NCBI GenBank assembly: GCA_963854835.1
Contig: OY978525.1
Coordinates: 5,103,501-5,167,500 of the forward strand
Reading direction: 5' to 3'
Length of the DNA stretch: 64,000 nt
Origin: Megamerina dolium
Lineage: Eukaryota; Arthropoda; Insecta; Diptera; Megamerinidae
Part shown: positions 1 through 12,440 of the stretch, one piece after another
Layout of the letters: every line of letters begins with the position of its first letter
Numbering within the stretch: the stretch's first letter is position 1
Translations under genes and position numbers: made by a program
Notes under the pieces: generated by a model
Databases searched by the model: none
What the model saw: only the letters and a program-made list of their open reading frames with translations
What the model was told of the DNA's origin: nothing

Positions 1-788
1 GATTAGGTTAGGTGTAAGCTACTTATTTAGATTAGGTTGGTCCATGTCATCCATGATTTAAACAATTAGTGCTTTCAGACGAAGTATAGTAATTATTGAG
101 TCAGCTTAGTGAAGTCATATCTAAAGGGAATGCTGGTAGATAAGAAATTGAGCTGTGTTCGAACACTGATCACTGGCATTCGTAAGAGTAATAGCATAGG
201 AGGAATTGGAATTAAATCTGACATTTTTGAGAAGAAATTTCGATTAAACTTATTAGTTTTCATTCACTTGTACTTTTAACGGAACTTAAATTTGAAATTC
301 TAATTTTTTCAGAGTAAAGTCTCCTACTGCATAACGTAAAACAAGGGATCTCGTTTCCGTCATTGATTTCGTTATCTATGGAACTGCCAATTTTTTGTAT
401 TAAGAATCTGCCATCAAACTTCGATGAAAGTTACAAAATTTTAAGGCACATATATTTGCAAAATAGTAACTTTTGTTTCTTAGGAAGCCCTTATAATGAA
501 GAAAGTAATGCTTAACGACCTGTTTCCAAAATCTATGGAAAACAACATTTTTTATCTCAGGCGCTTGGGATGAAAAAGTACAAAAATTTGTTTAAGTCAT
601 TCTAAAAGCTAAAAATTCTTGAATATAAATGTTTTTAATCATAAAAAAAATTATTCGGGATTTCGGGATTAGCATCGCTAATATTTATATTCACCTCTAT
701 AATAGAAGTGTTTGTTGCATTGCATACAAATATGCCTAGTATGATATGTGGTATTAGTTGGATAGTTGACTGGCTCATGTAAGGCCTG
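1..788. other. Unassigned AT-rich noncoding DNA
   Basis: No reading frame, splice-bounded exon or recognisable repeat could be supported here. The stretch is AT-rich with short A and T runs and reads like intronic or intergenic fly DNA. The two TTAGG-like words at the very left edge are not an array. Confidence 0.5.
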
Positions 789-789
789 C

Positions 790-820
<31 letters not shown>
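789..820. repeat. (CAA)n microsatellite
   Basis: A perfect trinucleotide run of about ten CAA units. It has no flanking coding frame, so it is not a polyglutamine exon. Confidence 0.95.
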
Positions 821-2164
821 TTTTGTATCAAAGCAAAATGTATACGAGTGTTACAACAACAAAATACACCTCATTATGTCATTAGTCGTGTGCGTCTAAT
901 GAATAAATTCATATGTTTGCGGATGATGAGTGCATGAGTATGATTAGCGCGCTTTGACGACAAAATAAGAAAATAAAAAGCAAAAAAAAAAAAATAATAA
1001 AAAAATGTGGAAAAAATAATATCACACATTTAAAAAATGTATGTGCACGTTTTGTCAACATATATGACACTTTTGTTTCAGCACAATAGCAACATTGTTG
1101 TTTGCGCTTAGAGGAGAGAATTATTCTTCTGCATTCAGTAATGAGATAATATTAGGAATTAAATAAAATAAATAAAATGAACATATTTTGGATAATTCAA
1201 GCAATACGTATTTTTCTATTGAGAGTCCTCTTTTCATAAAATTCCTGCCACGCCACTGTTTTCATTGTACGATAGATAAAGACATAAATGGCAGCCTTTC
1301 TATTAATTTACTTACTTTATTTGGTCGTGAACAAATTAAGTATATGTTTTATTATTTTTGCCTTTTTTTCCCATTGCAAGTTTTGGTAATCTAATTAAAT
1401 ATAAAGTACGATTTGTAAATATTGCATGTTGTTTCAACAATTTATGTATTTTACTCTAATTACCTTGTAGTTTACATGGAGTCTATAAGGAATGCATTTA
1501 AATATATATACAATTATTGGTATTATTTTGCACAAAGATTTTTAGAAAAAAAAAATTGAATATATTCAAACAATCTAAAAGAAACCATTTCATGATATTA
1601 AGTCCACTATCGATTTTCACTTTTGTATAACCTACAAAGGCGATGGATCGGATGGGAGAACCCGAAGCAAATTTGTCCACCAAAAAGTTTATATTTTTAC
1701 CCTAGGGATGAGCAGTTCAACTTCCTTTAATATTCTAAATAATATTAGGTATCACTCGTAGTCTACTACGATTGAAGAAATCGAAGAATTGATGCTCTTC
1801 TGTTCCGTTCAAGTCATGTTTTTTATGTATCGTTTGAAAAGGACTAAAGGTTGGGTTTAAGACTCCCTATATAAAAATTCTCCCACAAGAGAAATGTTGA
1901 AAAATTATCAATAATTAATTGAAAATGATAATGATCTGACAAAGCTCGAAAAACATGAGTTCACAAGAGTTCTCTCGTTCGGAATCAGATTTTTTTTAGA
2001 TGGTTGCTTCCAATATTATTCAAATTGAACACTCACAAAGTAAGTAAGACCAAAGTTCTTCGGTGCTTTTGGTACAAATTATTTTTTTTATACCCAATGT
2101 AAATGAAATTTAGTATTTAATACCTAATATATACACATTATTGATCAGAATCATGATTTCAATC
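821..2164. other. Noncoding, nothing recognised
   Basis: AT-rich sequence with short open frames (68 and 61 codons) that lack codon structure, family motifs and splice context. No mobile element ends were found. Confidence 0.45.
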
Positions 2165-3185
2165 GATTTAGGCCTGCCAGCCTATGTGTTCGCACGAAAA
2201 CTCCCAAACTTCTAAAGTGATCGAGCTCAAAATTGGTACATAAAATTATTTTCACCTACGAACTAAAGATTTGGTGAATGGGCTAAATCGGTGGGAAATC
2301 ACGCCTACCTCCCATACAAAAGTATGTTGTTGAATGTATGCTCTTACATTTTGTGCACGAAAGTATCAAGTTTTTGAACTTAAACTTTATATACAAATAT
2401 AATCTGATTACCGTATAATTGTATCAAAAAAATGGGCGTCTTTGGATTAAAACCGCTCTTAACTCCAATATAAAAATATGCTGTTGAATAGGTTTTTCGA
2501 CACTTTATGCACGAAAGTATAAAGCTATCAAACTAAAACTTGGTATAAGCTATTATTCTGATCATAGAAAAGATATACCAAAAAATGGACGTAATCGGAT
2601 AAAAACCACGAATACCTCCCATACAAAAGTATATTTTCGATGGCATGTTTTCTCATTTGGACACACGAATGTGTAAAGCTGTTAAGCTAAAACTCTTTGT
2701 GCATAAGTATATTTACGAACTTATAGTTATAGTACAAATTGAGCTGATTCGAATAAAAATTATGCCTACCTTCCATACAAGCATATGTTTCCACACGTAG
2801 GTTTGCACACTTTGAGAACGAAAATATAAAGTTATCCAGCTGAAAATTGATATATATGACATTATTAATTAACTCATAGGAATGTTCGAAAATTGACGTA
2901 ATTCGAAGAAAATCACACCTACCTCCTATACAGAGTTATGCTGTTGAATGTGATTTTTTGCACTTTAAATGAGAAAATGTAAAGATATAAAGCTGAAATT
3001 TGGTACATGCAGTTATATTTGCCAAAAAACATATCTCCTTAAAAATGAGCTGAATTGAATAAATATTACGCTTACCTTTCATACAAAAGTATGGTGTTTA
3101 ATGTGGATTTTCACATTTTACATATGAATATATATAGTTATCGAGCTGAAATTGCAATCGTAAGCATTGTAATATTGAAAATATT
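2165..3185 (+). repeat. Tandem array, family 1, about 153-bp unit (6 units)
   Basis: Six diverged units are recognised by the core CTCCCATACAAAAGTATG. The ATAC of the core falls at 2314, 2468 (degenerate), 2621, 2775, 2928 and 3081, a period of 153-154 bp. Each unit also carries a GCACGAAAGTATAAAGCT-like segment and a GAAAATCACGCCTACC-like segment before the core. The units are 25-40% diverged by eye, so the array is old. The same family occurs at 20.6, 28.5, 53.0 and 62.1 kb. No terminal inverted repeats are visible at this locus. The period is measured directly; the biological role is unknown. Confidence 0.85.
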
Positions 3186-3240
3186 TGTGAAAAATTTTAA
3201 TTATTTTTATTAACATAAAGCAGAGGTACATGCACACATA

Positions 3241-3416
3241 CGAAGGCGATCCCAGAACTACCCGACCTTACAAAAAAAAAAAAAACAAAAATTTTTTTCT
3301 TTATTTCTCAACATAATCTCCGTTTAGCTCTATACACTTTTCCCAGCGATATAATTTTTTTTTAAACTTCTGCCGTCATCTATATGTCAGGTCGGGTAGT
3401 TCTGGGACCGCTCTCG
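3241..3416 (-). mobile_element. Mariner-derived MITE with TA target duplication
   Basis: A 176-bp element has terminal inverted repeats of about 28 bp (outer ends CGAAGGCG and CGCTCTCG) that share the inner stretch TCCCAGAACTACCCGACCT. It is bounded on both sides by TA (3239-3240 and 3417-3418), the mariner target site. Between the ends, minus-strand bases 3348-3301 read RWEKCIELNGDYVEK followed by a stop, which matches the C-terminus of cecropia-type mariner transposases. The element is therefore a mariner reduced to its ends plus the last 15 codons. It is non-autonomous. Confidence is high because ends, target site and coding remnant agree. Confidence 0.88.
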
Positions 3417-3418
3417 TA

Positions 3419-5689
3419 CCTCTGCTCTCTATCAATTACCTTTAATTAAACTAAATAATCGAGTACACATGTATATGTAGCAGCGAAACATTGTATATCA
3501 TCATAAATGATAACTTGTTGTTTGATTTTATTGTTGTTGTTGTTATTGTTAATTTTCACACGCAATATTTACTTCATGCATGATCACATTCACATACATA
3601 CATACACATATACACATATGCATCTATACTATATTATTATATTTATGTATGCACAAATTAATGCAAAGCCAAACGCATGCGTCACCATCATTATATCGCC
3701 GTATGCGATATAATGCAATGCTGCAATGATGATGGCTGTGGTGCCTGAATGTTATATGGTGTAGCGTGTTAAGAAATCAACAATTTCAATATACCATCAC
3801 TTTTATGAATTAATTTTTATTTGCATTCTTTTCTTTTAACATTCTTGTTGTTCGTTTGTCGAACATTGCGATGTCGTTCGTCTTTTGCCGCTGTTGTCTT
3901 GAATTCTGGTTGTGATTCGTTGTGATCGTCATCATCATTCGTTGCATATTATTATTACTAAAACAAAATAATTTTCTGTTCATTATTAAATATATATATT
4001 TTTTTTGTATTTAATTTAGATTTTTATTATGCCACAAACGTGCAACACAATTAATAACATTCTTTATTTTTATTGATGGTGCAAACGCAACCACATAGTC
4101 GTCAACGTTGACGACGACGACGTCTCAAAGATGCGACGACGATGATTGCTGCCTTTAAGCTGCTTTATTTTGATTAGACTTTCATATGAAGTGTACTCGT
4201 ATTGTAGCAGAATGTATGTACAGGCTTAATAAATTACCATTTAAGGAATGTGCCATATATGCATGCATTTGAACACACACACTCTCACACACACACGTAT
4301 ACATATGGAGTACATGATGTATGTATAGTGCAACTATAGTGTTAACTGATTTTTGCATAAATTATGAGTGAAATCGAGCATATTAAAATTGAGCATGTTT
4401 GTGGAGAAGAAGAAGAAGAAGCAGGGAGAGAGTGAGTGATAAAGGGGATAGGAGAAGACAGAAGCAGTGGAACGATATGAAGAGTACGGTACCTACTTTT
4501 GAGTACATATACGAGTACATACAATAAGTATACATTTGTGCATTAGAGTAGGTAAATGAAAAAATTTGAAAATATACATCCTTGAATAGAAAAGTTAAAA
4601 TGACAGCATCTTCATTCCTTCTTCACTTTTTTTTTTTTAACTACTCTAAAACAGCCAAAATGGAGATTCGAGGAAGATTTTCTTATATCTTTGACATTTG
4701 ATTGTGAATTTGAAGTTAAGAAATACAACTCTGAGTTACTAAACTCACTATTCTTGTATGAATTTGAAGTTTAATTATACCTGAGTAGAAAATATAGTTC
4801 TGAGTGAGAGCTTTTCAATAATATGTATACAATATAATTTCTATGATGGAAAAACTACAATTGGCTGCTTTTGTGACGATAAAAAGAAAATGAATTTAGA
4901 AGGTAAAATATTGTTAAGTTTATCTCTAAATTAGATACACTACTCTACGACCAAAAAATATCAAGAAATTCAGGTATAAGGAATAGGTAGTATTGAACAG
5001 CTGAGCTCAAAACACATTAATAATCTATTTGTATGATCAGAGTTTTGAGATAATAAAAGACAATTAAAATATGCTTTTAATGACATACAACTTGCAGTGG
5101 TTGAGCTAAAACTCGCAGAGCTATGGCTGTCCCAAATCAAAATTTTGTAGAATTTTTGCGATTCAAAAAAAAAAAAATATTGATTTCGAAAGCGATTTTT
5201 CAATAAAAAGTTGTAAAAATCAAGAATACTTTATTCTTTTTTAAACTATCACGATTAATTGCAAATACTTTAAGCCTAATATTACCACGATCGGGTGAAA
5301 ATTGAATTTTTGATGATTTTTTTTTTCTGTAACACTCAACTCACTCATATTCTTCATACTTCTACTTTTTTTTTTTTTTGTATCGACAACGACCCAACCT
5401 AATGTATATGATATTTTTAATACTAAATTTTTGTAAATCAATTTTAATTACTTATATTTGTTTTATTGAACTGCTCGTGCTAATTGTGGTGTCCACTCAT
5501 TTGAAATCATTTTTCAATAAATATTTTAACACAGATACCCATAAAGAATGAAAGTAGAATGGCCGGAGGACTAAAGTAATTTCATTCTTTGAATTTACAG
5601 TTTTCCGGCATCCCCGTCAGGTTTCTTTCTTTGAAAGAATTTTGAGGTTAGAAAGACATCTGAAAGTAATGGGGTAACAACAATTGAGC
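3419..5689. other. Noncoding with simple repeats
   Basis: Intron-like DNA. It contains a GAC/GACGACG-rich patch near 4110-4145, a CA-rich stretch near 4272-4300 and a GAAGAAGAAGAAG run near 4405. The ORFs of 60-77 codons here are simple-repeat or T-rich translations with no family resemblance. Confidence 0.45.
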
Positions 5690-6190
5690 AGTGTTTATCG
5701 TGAGCACTTGCCTGATGGCCTAATCTCACGACGCACAAAGCGTTAGTAAGCGCCCTGTAGGATTGGAAAATCAAAAACCAACCTCCAGGTTCCTACGGTA
5801 CCAATTGGGGCACGTTGAATGGACGTACTACCCTCCTTGGTGGGGATCGAGGCCTAACTAAAACCTCTTCTGATCTAAGGGGCAACACCCTGATTGCAAT
5901 GCAACTCCACATCGTGTACCCCATGCCTTTGATGTGGAATACTCTACCCGCGTATTCTTTGGGTTACCACAACCACCACGAAAACCTCCCCGAAGAACCG
6001 TTCCCAACGATCAGGTTAAAGGGATTCCAACCTGATCACCCGTAGTACCAAATTTAAAGTTTTTTGATAAGACCTCGTAGCCGAAGCTACTACAAGTTTC
6101 AGACCCATTCGGCTCCGGGCTAGTAACCTGGAAGTTATGGGATAAATCCGATTACAGATCCGAAATCAGCGAACCAAAATTTATAAAATG
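5690..6190. other. GC-richer segment, probable transposon fragment of unknown type
   Basis: Base composition shifts sharply from the AT-rich surroundings to roughly balanced, with words such as CTCCTTGGTGGGGATCG and CGGCTCCGGGCTAGTAACC. The longest + frame is a 76-codon frame at 5815-6045 that I do not recognise. The segment abuts a mariner relic. It resembles the untranslated or ORF1 region of a non-LTR element in composition, but that is inference. I could find neither terminal repeats nor target duplications. Confidence 0.4.
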
Positions 6191-6305
6191 TTACTATTCT
6201 GATCCGCCAGATATCATACTTTTTTGAGGAGCTGTGTAATACTTTCATATAAAAAAAAAATAATTCCAAAATATCATATCATTTTCAGAGCCAAAATCAA
6301 AGTAG

Positions 6306-6790
6306 TCATTTCTTGTGCAATTTTTTACGCTGAATCGTAAAATGCTGCGAAATTATTCTATCACGTCTATCCAAGCTTTGAAGCCGTTTGTGAAGGCATG
6401 CTCGTTTGCGTTGAATATTCTTGTAGTTAATCCATTTTTCATCGCCAGTTATGATTCTCATCAAAAATGGTTCGATTTCGTTGCGTTTCAGCATCGTTTC
6501 GCTGATGGTAATTCGGTCAGTCAAAATTCTTTGCGTTGAAATTCATGTGGTATTCAAATATCTAGCGTCTTTGCGTAGCCTTTTCTTTTTAGATGATTCC
6601 ACACTGTCGCGTAGTTGTTGTTTAGTGCCTCCGCTAACTTCTGGCAGCTTGCGTGTTGGTCTTGTTCCATCAGTTTAAAAATTTTATCGACATTTTCAGT
6701 GACCAGAGAGGGGTGCATCTTTGACATCGAAATTTCCGAAACGGAATCGTGCTTCTGCGTCCGGCGTTCACTTCGTAAATCATACAAATT
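6306..6790 (-). mobile_element. Mariner transposase relic (5' half)
   Basis: Read on the minus strand, the N-terminal region (6787-6554) has the mariner helix-turn-helix pattern with KLAEALNNNYATVWNHLKRKG. After a frameshift it continues at 6524-6306 with ETMLKRNEIEPFLMRIITGD and EKWINYKN, the segment around the first catalytic Asp (ITGDEKW). The second and third catalytic Asp regions are absent, so the copy is truncated and frameshifted. The NEIEPFL and GDEKW context is closest to cecropia-type mariners. It cannot make an active transposase. Confidence 0.85.
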
Positions 6791-6879
6791 TTCATAAAAA
6801 CGCGGTGACTTTTTAAATTACCCAATACTTAAAAATATAGCAGTCATTCTTGTGAGCTTGAAAAATACTGATCAGTTCC

Positions 6880-8570
6880 TTTGTCATAGTCAGGGCTGAC
6901 GCACAAAAGGTACCTATGCCGAAACGGGCCCTTTTTTTGAAGACCTTATCGATCAATAATTCGTCTTCCGATTATTCTTTAAAGAGGGAAGCTTTCTTAA
7001 TAGAAGATTAGTGCAATTAAACGTGTACTAGTGTAGTGTGAAATAAGGTCAGACGCAATAAACTGACAGTTGATGACATATAGAGACTAATGGGTCTCTA
7101 GTGACACAAGAATGACTTGATTTAAATTTGTGATTTGAATTTTAATAGTGTTTTCTAGCTCGAAGTCGCTCCTTCAGAAATATCGTTGAATTCTGGAACT
7201 TCTTAGCAGTTTAGGCACATTCTGTAGAGTGCTGGAGAGCTGTAGAGTAGATGCTTCCTTGTATCTGCTGTATTCGTCGTCAATTGTTACAAATTACCTT
7301 AAATGTTCATTGATCGACAGCAGTGACTGTTTAAAATGGAATACGTTAAAAATATAGTCTTGTTAGATGGTAAAGAAGAAAATACATACAAATTGATTCG
7401 CATAAATTCAAAACTAATGATTGTCTAATTTGGCTTACCACAACAGAAAATGGTGTGCAATGCTATTGGTACCGCAATTTGGTAGCTATATCTTATTTCT
7501 ACCTTATCTTTTAATTAAGATATAAACATAAGTTTTCGTTTGTTTATTTTTCATTAATAATATTGAATTATTCAGTAGTCATTATTGGCTAAGTTTTAGA
7601 TACATTATGATATATTTTTTAAAAAGTCTCATTTAAGCCTAACAAACCTCTAACATTAAATGTGTGAGCAAAAATATTCATAATATAAAATTCATGTCAC
7701 CATTTGCATTAAAATTATTATTTATTTATTTACTTATTTATCAGATATTAATTTATTTGGCATTTAGTGTTATTACGTACGTACGTAGATATTGTGTGAA
7801 CGTATGCTCCAGTATGTACTGGTATTTATTGTATGTGAAATTTATTTAATTTTTTTTTTTATTTTTCTTCTACCACATATGGTACATATGCTTTGTTCAA
7901 TTTTCAATAATTAAATCTGTCAAATATTAAATGGTGTCCAATTAAAATGTGAAGAGAATGAAAAGGAGAAAAAATAAAAAATAAAAAATTGAAATAATGA
8001 AATCTAACAATAACAACAACAATACAATAATAGTAATAATAATAATGATTCGAGAATGAGCATATTACATCAGCATTTGCCAAACATAAGCATGATAGTT
8101 CGTTGTTGCCACAATTTATTTAATTTTATTTATTTATTTTTTTTGCTTCATTTGTATGTGCTACAGCAACATTGTGATGTTGTGAACGGAAGAAACGCTC
8201 TTAATTTAAAGGGTGCTCTTTTCGTAGGTGATCAATATTTTCAAATTGAAAAAATCTACTTCGCATAAACTCATTGTTTATTATAAGCAATTCCAAAAAT
8301 TAATTTTTTTTTAATTCTTAGTTTTCTACTTTTTTTTTATAATCAAGTACCCTTTTATATGCAGTAGGATCAGCAGTGGAGTCACATGTAGACATCAAGT
8401 GTAACTCAAAGTCTGATGGTGTCAAAAGCTCAGAAACATCACCCTCGAAAAGAGCTAGCGTTATATTTATGAACAAATTATAAAAGAAGTATGCATAAAA
8501 AAGTTGCATATTTCAAGGCGATATATTTGTTTTTTAATTTCTATGGACGTTTACATTCTTTATATTAAGT
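6880..8570. other. Noncoding, nothing recognised
   Basis: AT-rich sequence with long T runs (for example near 7850) and a short ACGTACGTACGT patch near 7777. The 60-70 codon open frames have no recognisable motif or splice context. Confidence 0.45.
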
Positions 8571-8579
8571 TTTTGTCTA

Positions 8580-8790
8580 AGAACACCTATAGTGAAATTT
8601 TCCGGTGAATAATTTTCTAAAACATTTTAACCCTCTAGCGATCTCCAAAATGCAATTTAATGAAGACTCTCCAAAAAACGGTGCAAAACGACCCTTTTGT
8701 GATAGAGCTAAAGGGTTAAAATATTCTACAAAATTATTCCTTGTGAAATTTTACTATATGCAATCAAACAATATATTTCGCTACGATATG
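8580..8790 (+). repeat. Dispersed repeat, partner of 31580-31760
   Basis: Contains ACATTTTAACCCTCTAGCGA and, further on, AGGGTTAAA followed by TCTACAAAAT and GAAATTTTACTAT. The same order of motifs recurs in diverged form near 31600-31740 (TTTTAACCTTCTAGCTA, AAGGGTTAAA, TTCCACAAAA, AAATTTTCACTAT). Two copies define a low-copy dispersed repeat of unknown class. A CCCTT/AAGGG-type inverted pair brackets the central part. Confidence 0.55.
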
Positions 8791-9267
8791 AATTTTAACC
8801 CTTTTTTTGACTTATTCTAAAAACACACGTGTAAAAAATTGCAATTTTAATATGGTCATTTAACAAAAATTTTTGTTTGAGAATGCAAAAAAGATGTTTA
8901 GGTTGTACTATATCTTTCATCCTAAGTTAGAATAATTCTGCCTCCATAAATACGGTGTCATGTCATGTCAGTGTCGATTTAGTCGTGTCGGTTTTTCTGC
9001 CTGTCCTTCTGTTCGAAAATTTCCTGAAGAAAAAATTACAGAAAATATATTTTAAAATTTATTCTAAAATATTATTGAAGAAAAATGAAGAAAAAAGTTT
9101 CCCCCAAGAAAAAAAAAAAAAACAAATAATGCATGTTAAATGCTATCATTTCTTCTCTCCAACGTAAAAATTTTAATTTTGTCCGGCAACTAGTACTCTG
9201 GTGGGTAGCGATCAACTCAGAAGGCTTGCCTCTAACCGATAGAATTTACTAAAATGTATTTACCTAT

Positions 9268-9607
9268 TAATTTTTTTTTCCTCTTTTTAAACTCCTAGTT
9301 GGGGCATAGGGCCTCCACAAGGCTTCTCCATCGCACACGGTTTTGGGCAGTTGTTCTAGCGCCCTCCCATGAGATGCAGATGGCAGCAGTTAGTTCTCCT
9401 AAGGTTGACCTACTCCAGGTGTTTCTTGGCCGTCCGCGGCTTCTGTTCCCTTGCGGGTTCCACTCGAGCGACATTCGCATGATTCTATCTGGCTGCTTTC
9501 TTAGCGTGTGGCCAATCCAGTGCCACTTCCAACGCTTAATCTGGATCAGTATGAGCTCTTTGCTCGTCAGACGTCATAGTGCCTCGTTGGAAATAGTGTT
9601 AGGCCAC
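9268..9607 (-). mobile_element. LINE 3' fragment (RT C-terminal tail)
   Basis: The minus strand encodes MRMSLEWNPQGNRSRGRPRN, then TWSRSTLGEL and, after a gap, RWRSLVEALCPN. This is the C-terminal tail seen in many non-LTR retrotransposon polymerases (WNPQG, RGRPR, NTWxRS, RWxSLVxALC). A T-rich run at 9268-9280 corresponds to a poly(A) tail on the minus strand, marking the element's 3' end. The copy is 5'-truncated to about 340 bp. Two sister fragments lie at 31.2 and 33.7 kb. Confidence 0.82.
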
Positions 9608-10926
9608 TAATTTATAATATGCATTTTATAAAAAAAAACACAATTTTTTTGAGCTTTGATTTGTAATTCTAGCTGTTGCATCATGAAAATTGCAAAGTAA
9701 AAGAAGATTTTCAATGGTACATAATTAAATGCTAGAAAATCACATATACGCAAGCGCACATTCCAACACACATTCACACGCACATGGTGGTGGTATATAT
9801 AATTGGAATCGAATCGAATAATTTATGCGGGCTTAGTTATTATTATTATTATTTATTGTAATTAATTGACACGAGAACGAAAAAATAACAAAACTAAATT
9901 CATACGAAGAAAATTGTCACCATAATTTCAATTGATATTGGTTGTTGTTATTATTGTTAAGTTATTATTGTATTTTTTTTTGTTTTTTAATAAAGAAATT
10001 TCTTTCTTTGTTCATTCGATCATACATATTTGTATAATAAACGTAAATGTGTTCATCAACATAATAAATAAGTTAGCCATGATGATAATGATGATGATGA
10101 TGCGTTCATGTGTGTTCGTTCGTTTATTAATTTAGCCCTGATTTTTCTTTGATTTTTTGTTTATTCGTGTATATGTGTGTGTGTGTGTGTGGCGAGTTTA
10201 TGTGCGGTGTGATTTTTTATTTTTATTTTTTTTTCATTCATTTTATACTCTTAATTAAGCATCATCAACAGTGTAAAATTATTGAGGCGCACATTTTGGC
10301 TCAGCATCGCTTAAGGCATCGTTTTCTTACCCACTCTTTGTCATCGTTCACGTCTATTTGGCTCTCTCATAAACACATTCATTTATTCATATTATTATTA
10401 TTATTATTATGATTACAATTTATTTAAATTGATTTGTACTTTCGTTAAGTTTTCATTATCGTTTTCATTTCGTCTGATTTTCAGTCTCAGCAATTTGGTT
10501 TTTTTTTTTTGTTGCTCTCCTTTAAATATTGCTTTCTTGAGCTTCATTTGTGGCACATTCGTCTTGATCATATTTTTATTTTGTACGTAAATAATCAATG
10601 AGACGTAATTTAGTCTAATTTAAAATTTTTTATACATATTTACTATTATTACTTATATGTTGTTGTTGCATGCAAACACTCATTCCATATAGAAAGTACG
10701 TACATTTGTGCTGCGATTGTATTTATGTACTATATATTCTGATAATTTATAATGAATTCTTTAGCAAAAGTTCAATGAAAAGATATTTAACCTTTTAATG
10801 AGCATATGAATACTTGACTGTGATTAAAAAGTTTCCGTAAATTTGAAATAAAACAAATTATTGATTTACTTCTCAAAATGTATGTCATCGCCTTCTAAGT
10901 CTACTCCTAATGAACTATGTAGAATA
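9608..10926. other. Noncoding, microsatellite-rich
   Basis: Contains a (TG)n run at about 10167-10191, an ATGATG-rich patch at 10078-10102 and ATT repeats near 9838-9852 and 10390-10410. No gene is supported. The 67- and 87-codon frames translate these repeats. Confidence 0.55.
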
Positions 10927-11612
10927 CTTATTTACTTATGTGATCATAACCATCGAGTATCGATTTAGGCTGAATATAACATGCTTCGCCAGTCATCTCT
11001 GTTCTTCGCTAGCTGGCGCCAGTTAGAAATTCCAAGCGCCGTCAGATTCTTCAGTACTTGATCTTTCTTACTGTGGTTAGGTTTTCCTCTTCTGCGTCGT
11101 CCTCCAGCGCATTCCGAATATAACACCTTCTTAGCTGGAGCGTGTTCTTCCATTCGCTCGACATGACCTAGCCAGCGCAGCCGCTGGTTTTTGATGCGCT
11201 TTACTATGTCAATATCGGCATACAGCTCATGGTTGTACCATATTCGGTACTCGCCACCAACGCAAATAGGTCCAAAGATCTTGCGTTGGACTTTTCTCTC
11301 GAAAACTCCAAGCATTCGCTCATCCGAGGTGGAAATTGTCCAGGCTTCAGCGCCATATGTAAGGACAGGCATGATGAGAGACTTGTAGAGTGTAGTTCGA
11401 GAGAGAGCTCGACTTCTCAATTGCTTACTTAGCCCAAAGTAACACCTGTTGGCAAGAGTGATCCTTCGCAATATCTCCAGGATGACGTCATTACTGCTGT
11501 TAATGCCGGTTCCAAGATAGACAAAATCTCTTACTACTTCAAAAGTGTAGCTGTCAACAATGACGTGCTGTCCAAGACGCCGGGACTCTTTGTTTAAATA
11601 GTAAACCAACGT
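10927..11612 (-). mobile_element. Non-LTR retrotransposon, RT thumb and C-terminal region (RTE-like)
   Basis: An uninterrupted 214-codon minus-strand frame (11609-10965) carries the hallmark order of a LINE polymerase C-terminus. First comes FVYLGTGINSSNDV with RRITLANRCYFGLSKQLRS, next the LTYGAEAWTIS segment, then VFERKVQRKIFGP, and finally RLRWLGHVERMEE with a GGRRRRGKP basic tail and a terminal NWRQLAKNRDDWRSML. The catalytic palm (YADD-type motif) is missing because the copy is 5'-truncated near 11612. The frame is still fully open, so this is probably among the younger insertions here. The 3' boundary is inferred from sequence shared with the fragment at 56.9 kb (TATTTACTTATGTG). I favour RTE-like but cannot exclude another clade. 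Confidence 0.88.
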
Positions 11613-11989
11613 TTATTTTTTTTTTTTTTGAATCCTTAAAGCAATTCGATTAGTAATTTTTCCTAATTTATTTCGTTGCTTTCAAGGTAATTCCCTCTGA
11701 ATACAACACAACTTTTTTCGAAACATTAAATCAGACCTTCAACCTCGCATAGGTCCCAGGAGAGCATTCACATTCATATTGAATTTCTTCAGTGGATTTA
11801 TAACTGAGTCTCCATTTCTTTTCTTGGCATTTTAGAAATTCCCAGAATAACTATTTTGCACTTTCAAAATCACTCAAAACTTTTCAAACAATGTTTTCTT
11901 TTTGGAAATTTATTTTTGTTCTCTTTGTCAGTGAGCTCTATTCTTCGCTTCAATTCTGGTAGCTTCTGTGGTACTTCTATTTGCGTATC
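11613..11989. other. Noncoding between LINE relics
   Basis: Starts with a T run just beyond the 5' truncation of the neighbouring LINE. The sequence may include further decayed retroelement DNA, but I see no readable motif. Confidence 0.35.
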
Positions 11990-12440
11990 TACGCTGATGT
12001 CGGTTTCAAAGACAACATTTTCGTGATTGGAACGTTGGACGGACACGAAAGACCCAAATGACCAAAGGCGCGCAAGATTTTAATCCACTTGACTAATGTA
12101 TATCAATATCGACTTATAGCTCCTATAGCTCATGATCGTGTCTTATTTGATGGTCGCCATTACCACAAAGATCTCAAAAGATCATGTGTGGGACTTTTCT
12201 CTTAAGAAGTCCAAGTAATCTCTTATTTTAGTTAAAAACTGCCTTTAAGACAGTTGTAAGATTAATCTTTCGCATAATCTCTACGCTGGCGTCATTCATG
12301 GGGTTAATGCTGATGCTAAGACAGCCAAAGTCCTTTATTTTGAAAGCATAGTTGTTAACATAGTTGACGAGGTATCCAATATCCGGGGACTATTTTGGTT
12401 TTTTGACACGAGGTTCTTTGTCCCTTCCTCGTTTACTGTA
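11990..12440 (-). mobile_element. Heavily decayed LINE RT relic, same family as 10.9 kb
   Basis: In conceptual minus-strand translation, the stretch near 12340-12260 reads KDFGCLSISINPMNDASVEI followed by MRKINLTT. It aligns with FVYLGTGINSSNDVILEILRRITLAN of the nearby intact copy. Many stops and small indels are present. It is a second, much older copy in the same orientation, about 700 bp from the first. Confidence 0.65.

Noticed and set aside
1..15. TTAGG-like telomere repeat at the left edge
   Set aside because: Only two imperfect copies, and flies lack canonical TTAGG telomeres.
2165..3185. CRISPR-like array of regular repeats
   Set aside because: The whole 153-bp unit repeats with divergence; there are no short identical repeats with unique spacers, and the genome is eukaryotic.
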